Assembly: GCF_014400405.1 (NCBI RefSeq)
Contig: NZ_CP060496.1
Coordinates: forward strand, 1,612,001-1,676,000
DNA length: 64,000 nt
Direction: 5' to 3'
Origin: Brachybacterium sp. Z12
GTDB taxonomy: Bacteria; Actinomycetota; Actinomycetes; Actinomycetales; Dermabacteraceae
A program made the translations under genes and the position numbers. Of this stretch, positions 1 to 9,005 are shown in pieces (position 1 is the stretch's first letter; each line of letters starts with the position of its first letter). A model generated the notes under the pieces. The model did no database searches. It worked only from the letters and a program-made list of their open reading frames with translations, and was not told the DNA's origin.

Positions 1-408
1 ATGCTCTCGATCGACGCCCGCCGTGTCACCGATGAGACCCCCGAGGGCACGGCGCGCTCCGGCTCCGGCTTCGAGGTCACCACCCACGGCGGTCGGCGCG
101 GCACCGGCATCGACGCGATCGCCTGGATCCGCGAGGTGACCGAGCGTGGGGCCGGGGAGATCCTGCTGAACTCGATGGATGCTGATGGCACCGAGCAGGG
201 TTTCGACCTCGAGCTCATCCGTCTGGCGCGTGAGGCGACGTCTCTGCCGCTGATCGCCTCGGGCGGCGCGGGCACGCCGGAGCACTTCGCCCCGGCGGTC
301 CATGCTGGTGCGGATGCGGTGCTGGCCGCGAGCGTCTTCCACTTCCAGCAGATGACGATCGGTGAGGCGAAGGCGGCGATGGCCGCCGACGGGATCACCG
401 TGCGGTGA
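1..408 (+). CDS. hisF: Imidazole glycerol phosphate synthase subunit HisF, C-terminal half (5' end outside window)
   Basis: Cyclase subunit of the HisH/HisF complex, which makes imidazole glycerol phosphate and AICAR in histidine synthesis (cytoplasmic TIM barrel). The visible 135 residues begin at the family segment LSIDARR, whose Asp is one of the two catalytic acids. They continue through [19 protein letters not shown] (second catalytic Asp region, about residue 60) and the phosphate-binding ASGGAG (about 87-92). Family members are about 255 residues, so the N-terminal half lies upstream of base 1 and the ATG at base 1 is internal. The stop TGA (406-408) overlaps the GTG start of the next gene, so they are probably translationally coupled. 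Its usual partner hisI is 49 kb away in this window. Confidence 0.93.
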   Translation: MLSIDARRVTDETPEGTARSGSGFEVTTHGGRRGTGIDAIAWIREVTERGAGEILLNSMDADGTEQGFDLELIRLAREATSLPLIASGGAGTPEHFAPAVHAGADAVLAASVFHFQQMTIGEAKAAMAADGITVR

Positions 409-1310
409 GTGCGCCGCTCTCGATCGCCCAGCGAGCAGACGGCACGTCCCGCTCTGCGGGGCGGCGAGTGACTGCGGCGGCGCTCGTGGTGCTCCTGCTG
501 CTGGTCGCGACCGGTGCCTGGCTGCTGTGGGACAACCGCAGGCTCGACGTCACCACCCATGACGTCGTCATCGACCCGCTGCCGCCTGCGCTGGACGGGC
601 TGCGCATCGCACAGGTCTCGGACCTGCACGCCGCGGACTTCGGAGACTTCCGGAAGCGTGTGGTGTCCTCGGTCGGGGAGGCGCAGCCGGACCTGATCGC
701 CCTCACCGGGGACCTCATCGACTACCGCACCACCGAGCTGGCCAGCGTGCTCGACATGGCTGAGCAGCTGCAGGCCATCGCTCCCGCCTATTTCGTGCTC
801 GGAAACCATGAGGCCGATTCGCCGGTGCTCGAGGAGCTGCTGGCGGGCCTGGCAGACCGAGGGGTCGTGGTGCTGCGTGACGAGGCGGTCCAGATCGAGA
901 TCGACGGGGCCGAGCTGACGATGGTGGGGCTCGATGACCCGCGGGTGCGGGCCTCCGGACGGGCGGAGCCCCGGGAACCGGCCGAGGTGCTCGCGGAGCT
1001 CGACCTGCCTGAGGATTCCCCCACGGTGCTGCTCGCGCACCGCCCGGAGCTGCTGGAGGGATACCTCGGGATCGGCGTCGACCTGGTCTTCTCCGGCCAC
1101 GCCCACGGCGGGCAGGTGCGCATCCCCTGGGTGGGCGGTCTGTACGCCCCACATCAGGGGACTTTCCCTGCGCTCAGCGAAGGAGTGCATGAGCGTGAGG
1201 GGACGTCCATGGTGATCAGCCGTGGTCTCGGCAACAGCATCGCAGGGGTGCGGGTCAACAACCCGCGCGAGCTCGTGATCGTGGAGCTGCGCCGAGAGGG
1301 ATCAGCCTGA
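405..1310 (+). CDS. Membrane-anchored calcineurin-like metallophosphoesterase
   Basis: Predicted dinuclear metal phosphoesterase of the YkuE-like group, 301 residues. One N-terminal transmembrane helix (about residues 24-46) is followed by an extracytoplasmic catalytic domain. The metallophosphoesterase motifs occur in order: SDLH (about 71), TGDLID (about 100), GNHE (about 128) and GHAHGGQ (about 228). The substrate cannot be read from sequence; relatives act on phospholipid- or nucleotide-type phosphodiesters. The GTG start at 405 overlaps the hisF stop by four bases (GTGA). A hairpin 50 bp past the stop probably ends the hisF transcript. Family assignment is firm; the specific function is unknown. 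Confidence 0.88.
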   Translation: MSAPLSIAQRADGTSRSAGRRVTAAALVVLLLLVATGAWLLWDNRRLDVTTHDVVIDPLPPALDGLRIAQVSDLHAADFGDFRKRVVSSVGEAQPDLIALTGDLIDYRTTELASVLDMAEQLQAIAPAYFVLGNHEADSPVLEELLAGLADRGVVVLRDEAVQIEIDGAELTMVGLDDPRVRASGRAEPREPAEVLAELDLPEDSPTVLLAHRPELLEGYLGIGVDLVFSGHAHGGQVRIPWVGGLYAPHQGTFPALSEGVHEREGTSMVISRGLGNSIAGVRVNNPRELVIVELRREGSA

Positions 1311-1360
1311 GCATTCCGCTGGCTCATGAGGCGAGCTGCGGACCTGATGACGCATGGCGC

Positions 1361-1393
1361 GAGGACCGCCCGAGATCATCCCGGGCGGGCCTC
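1361..1393. terminator. Bidirectional hairpin between convergent genes
   Basis: A 12-bp stem with one mismatch (GAGGACCGCCCG against CGGGCGGGCCTC) encloses about 9 nt. It lies between the metallophosphoesterase stop (1310) and the stop of the reverse-strand small gene (1402). There is no U tract, which is common for actinobacterial terminators. Confidence 0.6.
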
Positions 1394-1401
1394 GCGGTGC
1401 C

Positions 1402-1647
1402 TCACCGCAGATGGGTGAGGCCAGCCTCGAGCAGAGCGCTCTGGACGAGCAGCTCGTGCTCGTGCCGAGCAGCCTCCGCTGCCTGTTCGAGACGCGCCTG
1501 GCGCACCGCACGTCGGCGCGCGAGGAACGACTGCAGCTGAGATTCGAAGGCGCGGTCGTCGGTGAGCTGCTCGAGCCGGCGCAGGGTGCGCTCGGTGGTG
1601 GCAGCGGTGGTGGTTCGGTGGGTGCCGAGAAGAGCGTCGGCGGACAT
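1402..1647 (-). CDS. Small hypothetical protein, 81 residues, mostly charged helix
   Basis: I do not recognise this protein. It has a threonine/arginine-rich N-terminus (about residues 9-24), then one long amphipathic stretch rich in Arg, Glu, Ala, Gln and Leu (about 22-75). There is no cysteine, signal peptide or membrane segment. The ATG at 1645-1647 is preceded on its strand by AGGAG about 7 nt upstream, a good ribosome-binding site that favours this start over longer in-frame extensions. It ends beside a bidirectional terminator, and an 8-bp inverted repeat lies about 45 bp upstream of the start. The start signal, helical composition and terminator support a real gene, but no family can be named. 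Confidence 0.55.
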   Translation of the reverse strand: MSADALLGTHRTTTAATTERTLRRLEQLTDDRAFESQLQSFLARRRAVRQARLEQAAEAARHEHELLVQSALLEAGLTHLR

Positions 1648-1691
1648 GAGGAGCTCCTGGGGGAGTGGTGTGTGATCAGGTTCCTCCGCAG

Positions 1692-1712
1692 CGCGGACAG
1701 CGTGTGTCCGCG
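1692..1712. repeat. Inverted repeat upstream of the 81-residue gene
   Basis: Arms CGCGGACA and TGTCCGCG form a perfect 8-bp inverted repeat around a 5-nt centre, 45 bp before the reverse-strand ATG at 1647. It could be an operator or a leader hairpin; nothing distinguishes these. Confidence 0.4.
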
Positions 1713-2040
1713 AAGTGCGCAGGAGGGTGCCGCCGCGGCTCGAACGCATCGAGCGGCGGGAAATCTTCGGTGTGCGGCCGGGAGCGGTGCCACCCGGCGG
1801 CCGGGAGCGGTGTGCTCCGTCAGCCGGCCGTGGGCGCGGCGTCGTCGGCGGTGCTGCGGCCCCCACCGGCCGCTTGCTGAGCCACGGGCTGTCCGTGGTG
1901 CCGGAAGGGGATGCGGCGAAGCCGTACGACGACGCGGCCGGGATATCCGGGGTCGTGGTCGAGGTCGTGTGCATCTCCATACGGACAGTCGACCACTTCG
2001 TCCGGGCGGCGCACAACTGATTAAACGCGCACATGATGAC
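1713..2040. other. Intergenic stretch without a supported gene
   Basis: About 330 bp with no frame having a ribosome-binding site and family resemblance. It holds a 15-bp direct repeat, CGGCCGGGAGCGGTG, at 1775-1789 and 1798-1812. A reverse-strand TTTAAT (2020-2025) could be a -10 element for the small gene downstream. A 64-codon reverse frame (1820-2014) was considered and not accepted. Confidence 0.45.
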
Positions 2041-2043
2041 GAG

Positions 2044-2075
2044 GACCCGGCCACCCCGTGAGGGGCGACCGGGTC
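2044..2075 (-). terminator. Terminator of the mutarotase gene
   Basis: Arms GACCCGG and CCGGGTC enclose a 3x3 internal loop and a second CCCC/GGGG stem capped by GTGA. It starts about 30 bp past the reverse-strand stop at 2108. Confidence 0.65.
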
Positions 2076-2107
2076 CGGGTCGGGTGCTCCGCCGGGCGGA
2101 GCCGGTC

Positions 2108-2986
2108 TCAGCGCTCGATGCGGTAGGTGACGCCGCTGGTGTGCGAGCGGCCGGGCTCGAGGGCCACGTAGCCATCCTTCGCGACGGCCGGCTCGATGCA
2201 CACGAACTCGGGCCAGGCCGTATCGGGGATGTCGGCCATCCCCGTCACGAGCGTGTCCCAGGGGTTCCAGACCACCGTCTTGGTGGTGCCGCGGGTGGTG
2301 GAGACTAGGCGGCGACCGCTCTTCTCATCGGTGACGGTCACGTCGGCGGCGGAGTCGACGACCCGGTCGGTGGAGCCCGTCAGCCGCAGCGGCCCGTCGG
2401 CCAGCACATCGGGGGCCAGGCCGCGGGTGTTGTCGAGGTAATCCGCCCCCTCCAGCCCGTGGATCGCGATCTCGCGGACGTCGCCGACAGCCAGATAGGT
2501 GTGCAGCGCGGCCTCGAGCTCGAGCGGCCTGGACCCAGCGGTGATGGTGAGGGCTACCGACAGCTCGGCACCGAGGCGGAACTCAGCCGTCGCAGCCAGC
2601 GCCTTGACATCCTCGGGGGTGCGGAGCGTGAGCACGACATCATCACCCTCACGGACGGCGCTCGCCAGATCCCAACGGAGGGTGCGCAGCCAGCCGTGCT
2701 TGACCTCCATGGCCAGATCGCGTCCCGGCCCGAACCACGGACCGACCAGCGGGATGCCGCCACGCACGGCCTGACGCTCACCGAAGGCGGAATCCGGGCT
2801 CAGCCACAGCAGATCCTTCTCCCCGGCCGGGGCCCAGCTGGTCAGATGCGCGCCGTCGAGGAGCAGCTCGGCCGTCGCGGCAGGGGTGTCGACCAGCAGC
2901 GCATCCACGCCGTGCACCTGCTCGAGGCGCACCCCTTCGGGCAGGGGGACAGAGGCGGTGGACGCGTCAGCGCTCGGAGAGTTCAT
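2108..2986 (-). CDS. D-hexose-6-phosphate mutarotase / aldose 1-epimerase family
   Basis: Galactose mutarotase-like beta-sandwich enzyme, about 292 residues, of the YeaD type that interconverts anomers of hexose 6-phosphates. Family features are RGGIPLVGPWFG (about 76), the HGWLR catalytic-His region (about 98), LEAALHTYLAVGD with the second conserved His (about 162), and the late VVWNPW block (about 242). I place the start at ATG 2984-2986. GTG 2990-2992 is an in-frame alternative. GACGAT lies 6 nt upstream of the ATG with no Shine-Dalgarno, which fits a leaderless start seen elsewhere here. It follows topoisomerase IV on the same strand. The family is clear; substrate preference is inferred. 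Confidence 0.87.
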   Translation of the reverse strand: MNSPSADASTASVPLPEGVRLEQVHGVDALLVDTPAATAELLLDGAHLTSWAPAGEKDLLWLSPDSAFGERQAVRGGIPLVGPWFGPGRDLAMEVKHGWLRTLRWDLASAVREGDDVVLTLRTPEDVKALAATAEFRLGAELSVALTITAGSRPLELEAALHTYLAVGDVREIAIHGLEGADYLDNTRGLAPDVLADGPLRLTGSTDRVVDSAADVTVTDEKSGRRLVSTTRGTTKTVVWNPWDTLVTGMADIPDTAWPEFVCIEPAVAKDGYVALEPGRSHTSGVTYRIER

Positions 2987-3055
2987 GGGCACATCGTCCC
3001 ACGCTCGCTCCCCGCCGATCCGGTGAAGGTCACCTGGTGGAACGGCTCTGAGAGG

Positions 3056-5512
3056 TCATCCGACCGCGGCGATCGGCACCGCCACCGGAGTGCCCGAGCC
3101 GTCACGACGACCCGTCGGCTCGGGAAGGTCGATCGGCTGCCCGGCCTCGGAGGAGGCGCGCGCCGGATGCGGCACCACCCAGGCACCGATGAGCTCGTCC
3201 TCCCCGCGCAGGAAGCGATGGCAGCGCATCCCGGCGGTGGCACGGCCCTTGGCCGGGAACTCGGTCAGAGCGGAGACCTTGAGCGAACCTGTCTGCAGCA
3301 GCGGAAGGGTCGAGGAGCTTCCGGCGACGGTCACCACGTCCGCGGGGGCGGTCACGTCGATGACCCCGAAGGAGACCACCCGGGCACCCTCGGCGAGCTT
3401 GACGCCCGCCACTCCGCCGGCGCCGCGACCCTGCGGGCGGACCCCGGAGGACGGGAAGTGGAGCAGCTGCGCATCGGAGGTGATGAACACCAAGTCCAGG
3501 TCCTCATCCGCTTCGAGATCCACGACCCCCACCACGGCGTCGCCGTTCTTGAGGGAGATGATCTCGAAGCCGTCGGACTTCGGGAATTCGAGCTGGACCC
3601 GCTTGACCACGCCCTGCCGCGTGCCGAGCGCGATCGCCCCGCCCCGGGCGAGATCGTCCTCGTCGAGCCGGATCAGGCCCAGCGCCCGCTCCTCGCGCTC
3701 GAGGTCGATGAGGTCCGCCAACCGGGTTCCGCCTGCGAGCGACGGCGCCCCCGCGGTCGGGGCGAGCGAGGGGAGGTCCACGACGGACAGCCGCAGCACC
3801 CGCCCCTGATCCGTGACCACACCGATCGTCGAACGGGTGGTGGAGCGCACGTGCGAGACGACCACGTCGTGCGCACCGCGCTGGCCCTCCCGCAGCAGCG
3901 GTCCCTCACCCGTGATCCGGGCGATCAGCCCGGTCCCCGTGAGCAGCACGTTGCAGGGCTCGTCGGCCACCTCGAGCGAGACCCCCGCCTTCGCGACGGG
4001 CTTGTCCGCTGCCTCCAGCAGCACGGTGCGGCGGGAATCGCCGTGCTCCGCGGCCACAGCGGCGAGCTCGTCGGAGACCAGCGCACGCAGCACCGCGTCC
4101 GAGCCCAGGATCTCCTCGAGCTCCTCGATCTCGCGGCGCAGGTCGTCCCGTTCGGCCTCGAGATCGATCTGCGAGAACTTCGTCAGGCGCCGCAGCCGCA
4201 GCTCGAGGATGTACTCGGCCTGGAGATGCGAGAGGTCGAACACCGTCATCAGCCGAGCGCGCGCCGTCTCGGAGTCATCGCTCTGCCGCACGATCTGGAT
4301 GACCTCGTCGATATCCAGGATCGCCAGCAGCAGACCCTCCACCAGGTGCAGGCGGGCCTGACGCTTGCTCAGCCGGTGCTCGGTGCGGCGGCGCACCACC
4401 TTCAGCCGATGGTCGACGAACACCTCGAGCAGCTGCTTGAGGCCCAGAGTGCGCGGCTGCCCATCGACCAGGGCCACGTTGTTGATGCCGAAGTTCTCCT
4501 CCAGCGGCGTGTACCGGTACAGCTGCTGCAGCACGGCCTCGGGGTCGTAGCCCGACTTCACCGTCATCACCAGGCGCAGACCGTGGTGACGGTCGGTGAG
4601 GTCCTGGTAGTCGGTGATGCCCTGGACCCGCTTGGCCTGCACCGCATCACGCAGCTTCTCGGCCAGACGCTCGGGACCCACCTGGTAGGGCAGCTCGGTG
4701 ACGACGATGCCCTTGCGGCGCGAGGTGATGTTCTCGATCCGGGTGGTGGCCCGCATCTTGAAGGAGCCGCGGCCGGTGCGGTACGCGTCACGGATGCCCT
4801 CCAGTCCCACGACCCGCCCGCCGGTGGGGAGGTCCGGCCCCGGCACGAAGCGCATCAGCTCCTCGAGCTCGGCCTCCGGATGATCGATCAGGTGCCGGGC
4901 GGCGGCGATGGTCTCGACCAGGTTGTGCGGCGCCATGTTCGTGGCCATGCCGACGGCGATCCCTGAGGCTCCGTTGACCAGGAGGTTCGGGTACTGGGCG
5001 GGGAGCACCTCGGGCTGGGTGAGCTGATTGTCGTAGTTCGGGATCATGTCCGCGACGTCCTCGTGCAGCGAGTCCGTCATCAGCAGAGCGGCCTTGGCCA
5101 GACGCGCCTCGGTGTAGCGCGCCGCCGCCGGGCCGTTGTCGAGGGAGCCGAAGTTCCCGTGGCCGTCCACCAGGGGCAGGCGCATGTTGAAGCTCTGCGC
5201 CATCCGCACCAGTGCGTCGTAGATCGCGGTGTCGCCGTGCGGGTGGAGCTTGCCCATCACCTCGCCGACGACGCGCTGACTCTTCACATGACCCTTCTCA
5301 GGGCGCAGGCCCATCTCGGCCATCATGTAGAGGATGCGCCGCTGGACGGGCTTGAGGCCGTCTCGCGCGTCGGGCAGGGCCCGCGAATAGATCACGGAGT
5401 ACGCGTACTCGAGGAACGACGACTCCATCTCACTGGTGACGTCGATGTCGACGATCGTCTCGTCGACCGCGTCGTCCCCGGCGGGCGGATTGGTGCTGCG
5501 TGATCGGGCCAT
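3056..5512 (-). CDS. parC: DNA topoisomerase IV subunit A
   Basis: Breakage-reunion subunit of the type IIA topoisomerase that decatenates daughter chromosomes with ParE, which is not in this window. About 818 residues. The N-terminal domain shows the quinolone-pocket region ([21 protein letters not shown], about 70-90) and [12 protein letters not shown] with the catalytic Tyr (about 132). [18 protein letters not shown], a coiled coil (about 420-480) and the C-terminal beta-pinwheel follow. Pinwheel blades are degenerate and no canonical GyrA box is obvious, which favours ParC over GyrA. The start is uncertain: ATG 5512 (MARSRS) is chosen, with in-frame ATGs at 5521 and 5524. It is divergent from the gene at 5616. 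Confidence 0.92.
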   Translation of the reverse strand: MARSRSTNPPAGDDAVDETIVDIDVTSEMESSFLEYAYSVIYSRALPDARDGLKPVQRRILYMMAEMGLRPEKGHVKSQRVVGEVMGKLHPHGDTAIYDALVRMAQSFNMRLPLVDGHGNFGSLDNGPAAARYTEARLAKAALLMTDSLHEDVADMIPNYDNQLTQPEVLPAQYPNLLVNGASGIAVGMATNMAPHNLVETIAAARHLIDHPEAELEELMRFVPGPDLPTGGRVVGLEGIRDAYRTGRGSFKMRATTRIENITSRRKGIVVTELPYQVGPERLAEKLRDAVQAKRVQGITDYQDLTDRHHGLRLVMTVKSGYDPEAVLQQLYRYTPLEENFGINNVALVDGQPRTLGLKQLLEVFVDHRLKVVRRRTEHRLSKRQARLHLVEGLLLAILDIDEVIQIVRQSDDSETARARLMTVFDLSHLQAEYILELRLRRLTKFSQIDLEAERDDLRREIEELEEILGSDAVLRALVSDELAAVAAEHGDSRRTVLLEAADKPVAKAGVSLEVADEPCNVLLTGTGLIARITGEGPLLREGQRGAHDVVVSHVRSTTRSTIGVVTDQGRVLRLSVVDLPSLAPTAGAPSLAGGTRLADLIDLEREERALGLIRLDEDDLARGGAIALGTRQGVVKRVQLEFPKSDGFEIISLKNGDAVVGVVDLEADEDLDLVFITSDAQLLHFPSSGVRPQGRGAGGVAGVKLAEGARVVSFGVIDVTAPADVVTVAGSSSTLPLLQTGSLKVSALTEFPAKGRATAGMRCHRFLRGEDELIGAWVVPHPARASSEAGQPIDLPEPTGRRDGSGTPVAVPIAAVG

Positions 5513-5603
5513 GAGGGACATCATGGCGCATGACCGGGCACGATCCCGGGAACCAGGCACCGGAACGGGACGTGAATCCCGTCAAACTCCCGGGCCGCGA
5601 CGT

Positions 5604-5609
5604 TAGGAT
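5604..5609 (+). promoter_or_regulatory. -10 element of a leaderless promoter
   Basis: TAGGAT lies 6 nt before the ATG at 5616, which has no ribosome-binding site. This spacing puts the transcription start at or next to the A of the start codon. An inverted repeat (ACGGGA at 5565-5570, TCCCGT at 5577-5582) sits in the divergent promoter region. Confidence 0.55.
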
Positions 5610-5615
5610 CGGGAC

Positions 5616-8328
5616 ATGGTGGAACGACGCGAAGGCCTGCGGTCCCTGCGCCGGCGAGCCCGGGACGAGGACGAGACCGCACCCACCTATCCCGCGCACT
5701 GGGAGGCGGACATCGCCCTGCGCGACGGCTCGGCAGCTCATCTGCGACCGATCCTGCCGACGGACGCGGATGCCCTGCAGGAATTCCACCAGCGGCAGTC
5801 CGAGCATTCCCGGTACCTGCGCTTCTTCGCTCCTATGCCGAAGCTGTCCCGTCGGGACCTGGAACGGTTCACGCACGTGGACCACCATGATCGGGTGGCC
5901 TTCGTGGTCCTGCTCGGCGCGGAGATCGTGGCGGTCGGGCGGTACGACCGCATCGAGCCGCACTCCGCCGAGGTCGCGTTCAACGTGTCCGACTCCCACC
6001 AGGGGACGGGCCTTGCCTCAGTCCTGCTGGAGCACCTCGCCGCCGCGGCCCGCGAGCGGGGGATCAACAGCTTCACCGCCGAGGTCCTGCCGCAGAACAC
6101 CAAGATGATCAAGGTCTTCACCGAGACCGGCTTCGACGTGGACCGTGTATATGACGACGGCGTGGTGATGGTCTCCTTCCGCATCGATCCGACGGCGCGC
6201 TCGCTCGCGGTGATGGCGGAGCGCGAGCACCGCGCCGAGGCACAGGCCATGGAGCGGCTCCTGCATCCCGAGTCCGTGCTGCTGATCGGGGTCTCCTCCC
6301 GTGCCGACTCTGCTGGGGGACGCTTCCTCACCGCGTTGGAGAGCTCCGGGTACAGCGGAACCGTTCACCTCGTCTCCCGCGACGCTCTCGAGCTGCGGGG
6401 GCGCCGCACTTGGGCGAAGGTGAGCGACGTGCCCGGCGCCGTGGACCTCGCCGTGATCGCCCTGCGACCCGAGGCCTGTGTGGAAGCGATCGACGAGTGC
6501 GCCGAGATCGGCGTGCGCAGCGTCCTGATCCCCACCGAGGGATTCTCGGAGACCGATGCGGGACGCCGACTGCAGCGCGAGCTGGTGACACGGGTCCGTC
6601 GCCACGGCATGCGACTGCTCGGCCCCGGCTCTTTCGGCTTCCTGCGCACGGGGCAGGAGGCGATCAGCCTCTCCCTGGCGCCCCGGATGCCGCGCCCGGG
6701 ACCGGTCGCACTGGCCGGTCAGTCCAGTGCGCTGTCGGCAATGCTGCTGGCGGGGACCGATGCCCGAGGCCTCGGCGTGCACGAATTCGTGGGCGTCGGG
6801 AACCGCGCCGACGTCTCCCTCAACGACACCCTCCAGCATTGGGAGGACGACGAGCAGGTCGGGGTGATCGGGCTCGCCCTCGAATCCATGGGCAATCCGC
6901 GCAAGTTCACCCGGATCGCGCGCCGGCTCACCCGGAGCACCCCGCTGATCGTGCTGCGACCGCCCGGCAGCGAGTCCCATCTGCCGCCCGGGCACGATGT
7001 GCGCACCACGACCCTGCCCCGCAGAGCTCTCGACCAGGTCCTGGAATCGGCCGGGGTGGTGCAGACCGGGGAGTGGACCACCTGCTCGACGTGGTCGATG
7101 CCATCGGACGCCAGGGCCTCCCGCTCGGCCGACGGGTGGGACTGCTGTCCAACACCGCGGCCCTCGGGGCCTCGCTGCGCGGCTCCGCGGGCCAGGCGGG
7201 CCTGGAGGTCGTCGCGGAGAACCACAGCGTCCCGCTCTCCCCGGATCCGCGCCTGATCCAGCGGGCCTTCACCACGATGGCGGCGCTGGGCAAGGTCGAC
7301 ATGGTCATCGCCGGCATGATCGACCCCCAGACCACCGAGGTCGCCGAGGTGCTGCGCCAGATGGCGCTCGTGGCCCGCCACTCCGAGGTAGTGCTGCTGG
7401 TGTGCCTGGTCACCACGGCGGACCGGTTCGAGGAGGTGCAGAGGGCGGTGCGTGCCGACTCCTCCCTGCCTCCTGTCCACGCCACGCCCTTCGCCGTGGT
7501 GCGGGCCGGGGCGGGGATGCTCAGCGCCGCCCTGCGGCCCGAGGCCGATGACGACGAACCCGCGCAGCGTGAGGACATCGACCGCGCCGCAGCCCGGGAC
7601 CTGGTGGACGATCTGCTCGCCGACAGCGCCGTCTCCGCCGTGGAGCTCTCCCTGGAGCAGACCACCGCGCTGTTGGCGGCGTACGGCATCGACCTGCTGA
7701 CGACCCGCCGGATCACGGGCGTCGAGGACGCGCTCGCGCAGGCCGCCGAGATCGGCTATCCCGTGGCGCTCAAGAGCACGGACCCGGTGCTCCGCCACCG
7801 CGCCGATCTCGGAGGAGTGCGCCTGGACATCCCCGACGCGGTCCAGCTGCGTCATGCCGTCGAGGGCATGCGCCGAGACCTGTCCTACTCGAGCGCGCCG
7901 CTCGAGGTGCAGGCCATGGCGCCCGCCGGGGTCCCGATGGTGGTGCGCAGCGTCGAGGATCCCTCTCTCGGCCCGGTGGTGTCGCTGTCCGTGGCCGGGG
8001 ACGCGACCGATCTCCTGGACGACATCGCCTATGCGATCCCGCCCTTCAGCGAGAGCGCCGCGGCGAAGCTGGTCGACACCCCGGCCACCGCGGTGAAGCT
8101 GCGGGGGACCCGCGGCCTGCCGCCGGCGGACCGCACAGCTCTCGCGGATCTCGTGGTCCGGATCGGCCTGCTCGCCGAGGACCTCCCCGAGGTCTCCTCC
8201 TCGAGCTGTACCCGGTGCTGGTCGCGCAGGACGGCACGACCGTGGTCGGGGCGCGGGCGCGGCTGGCCCCGCCGCCCAACCGCACCGACAGTCCACGGCG
8301 TGCCCTGTCCGGCCCGCCAGGCACCTGA
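5616..8328 (+). CDS. GNAT acetyltransferase fused to an NDP-forming acyl-CoA synthetase-like protein (Pat-like); frameshifted twice
   Basis: Reconstructed 904-residue protein. An N-terminal GNAT domain (about residues 25-185, acetyl-CoA loop at QGTGLASVLLEHL) is followed by a CoA-binding Rossmann domain (about 200-330), ligase-CoA subdomains (about 340-630) and an ATP-grasp domain (about 670-890). This is the architecture of actinobacterial protein lysine acetyltransferases and related acetate-CoA ligase homologues. The catalytic SHTG-type motif of true NDP-forming ligases is not seen at its expected position (GHDVRT instead), so the ligase part may only sense. The frame breaks at 7068-7071 (GGGG, one G short) and near 8193-8200; restoring both gives an open frame to TGA 8326-8328. 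DUF5998 follows, as in other actinobacteria. Confidence 0.87.
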
Positions 8329-8369
8329 ACCGCGCCGACCGACGCTGCAGGGCGTGGAACAATGTCGGG

Positions 8370-8945
8370 ATGACCACCGCACTTCCCGCCGACCTCCTCA
8401 GGGCCCTCGAGACCGCCGGGTACTTCCCGCAGACGGCAGCTCAGAGCCTGTCGCGCTCGCTGCGCAGCGCCCCGCCGGTCGCATACCTGGTGCGCCCCGA
8501 GACCACCTTCGACGGCCCCGAAGTGCGCCGCCACCTGACCGTCCTGGTGCTCACCGCCACGCACCTGCTGATCACTCACCTCGATGACGATCCCGCGGAC
8601 GCGCTGAACCCCAGCCAGGTGGTCTCCACCACCGAGAGGATCCGGTTGCAGCGGATCACCGCCACCGGCCTGTCCCAGGTGTTCGACACCGACGGGCAGC
8701 ACAGCCCCGCTCGGGAGGCGGAGATCACGCTCGGCGTGACCTGGGACGGGACGCGCCGGGTGGATGTCGAGCGGGCGGTCTGCGAGGACCCCAGCTGCCA
8801 GCTCGACCACGGGTACACGGGCACCACCGCGCCCTCGGACCTCGCGCTGCGGGTCAGTGCTCTGGCCGATGGTGCGGGAGCCGTCGACGAGGCGCTGGCC
8901 TTCCACGACGTCCTGCTCGACGCGATCGATGCGGCGACGGCCTGA
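8370..8945 (+). CDS. DUF5998 family protein
   Basis: Conserved actinobacterial cytoplasmic protein of 191 residues with no assigned biochemical role. It is alpha/beta, with an N-terminal helix (ALETAGYFPQ), a central strand-rich part (about 50-150) and acidic/alanine-rich C-terminal helices. Two cysteines (CEDPSC, about 137-142) are visible. No membrane segment or signal peptide. The start ATG has AACAAT 6 nt upstream and no ribosome-binding site, so it is probably leaderless. Its position between the Pat-like gene and a phosphodiesterase is the usual actinobacterial order, which supports the family call. Confidence 0.82.
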   Translation: MTTALPADLLRALETAGYFPQTAAQSLSRSLRSAPPVAYLVRPETTFDGPEVRRHLTVLVLTATHLLITHLDDDPADALNPSQVVSTTERIRLQRITATGLSQVFDTDGQHSPAREAEITLGVTWDGTRRVDVERAVCEDPSCQLDHGYTGTTAPSDLALRVSALADGAGAVDEALAFHDVLLDAIDAATA

Positions 8946-9005
8946 GGCGGGCATGAACGGACCCGACCCCGCCCCCGGGCGTCCCCTGGCCCGGAGGCTC
9001 CACAG

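Noticed and set aside
1820..2014. A 64-codon reverse frame in the intergenic stretch
   Set aside because: No ribosome-binding site, no family resemblance, Gly/Arg/Ala-rich in the style of random GC-rich DNA.
2459..4966. An 835-codon open frame on the plus strand
   Set aside because: Lies opposite topoisomerase IV subunit A, whose protein is conserved throughout; high-GC codon use leaves the opposite strand open. The translation has no family features.
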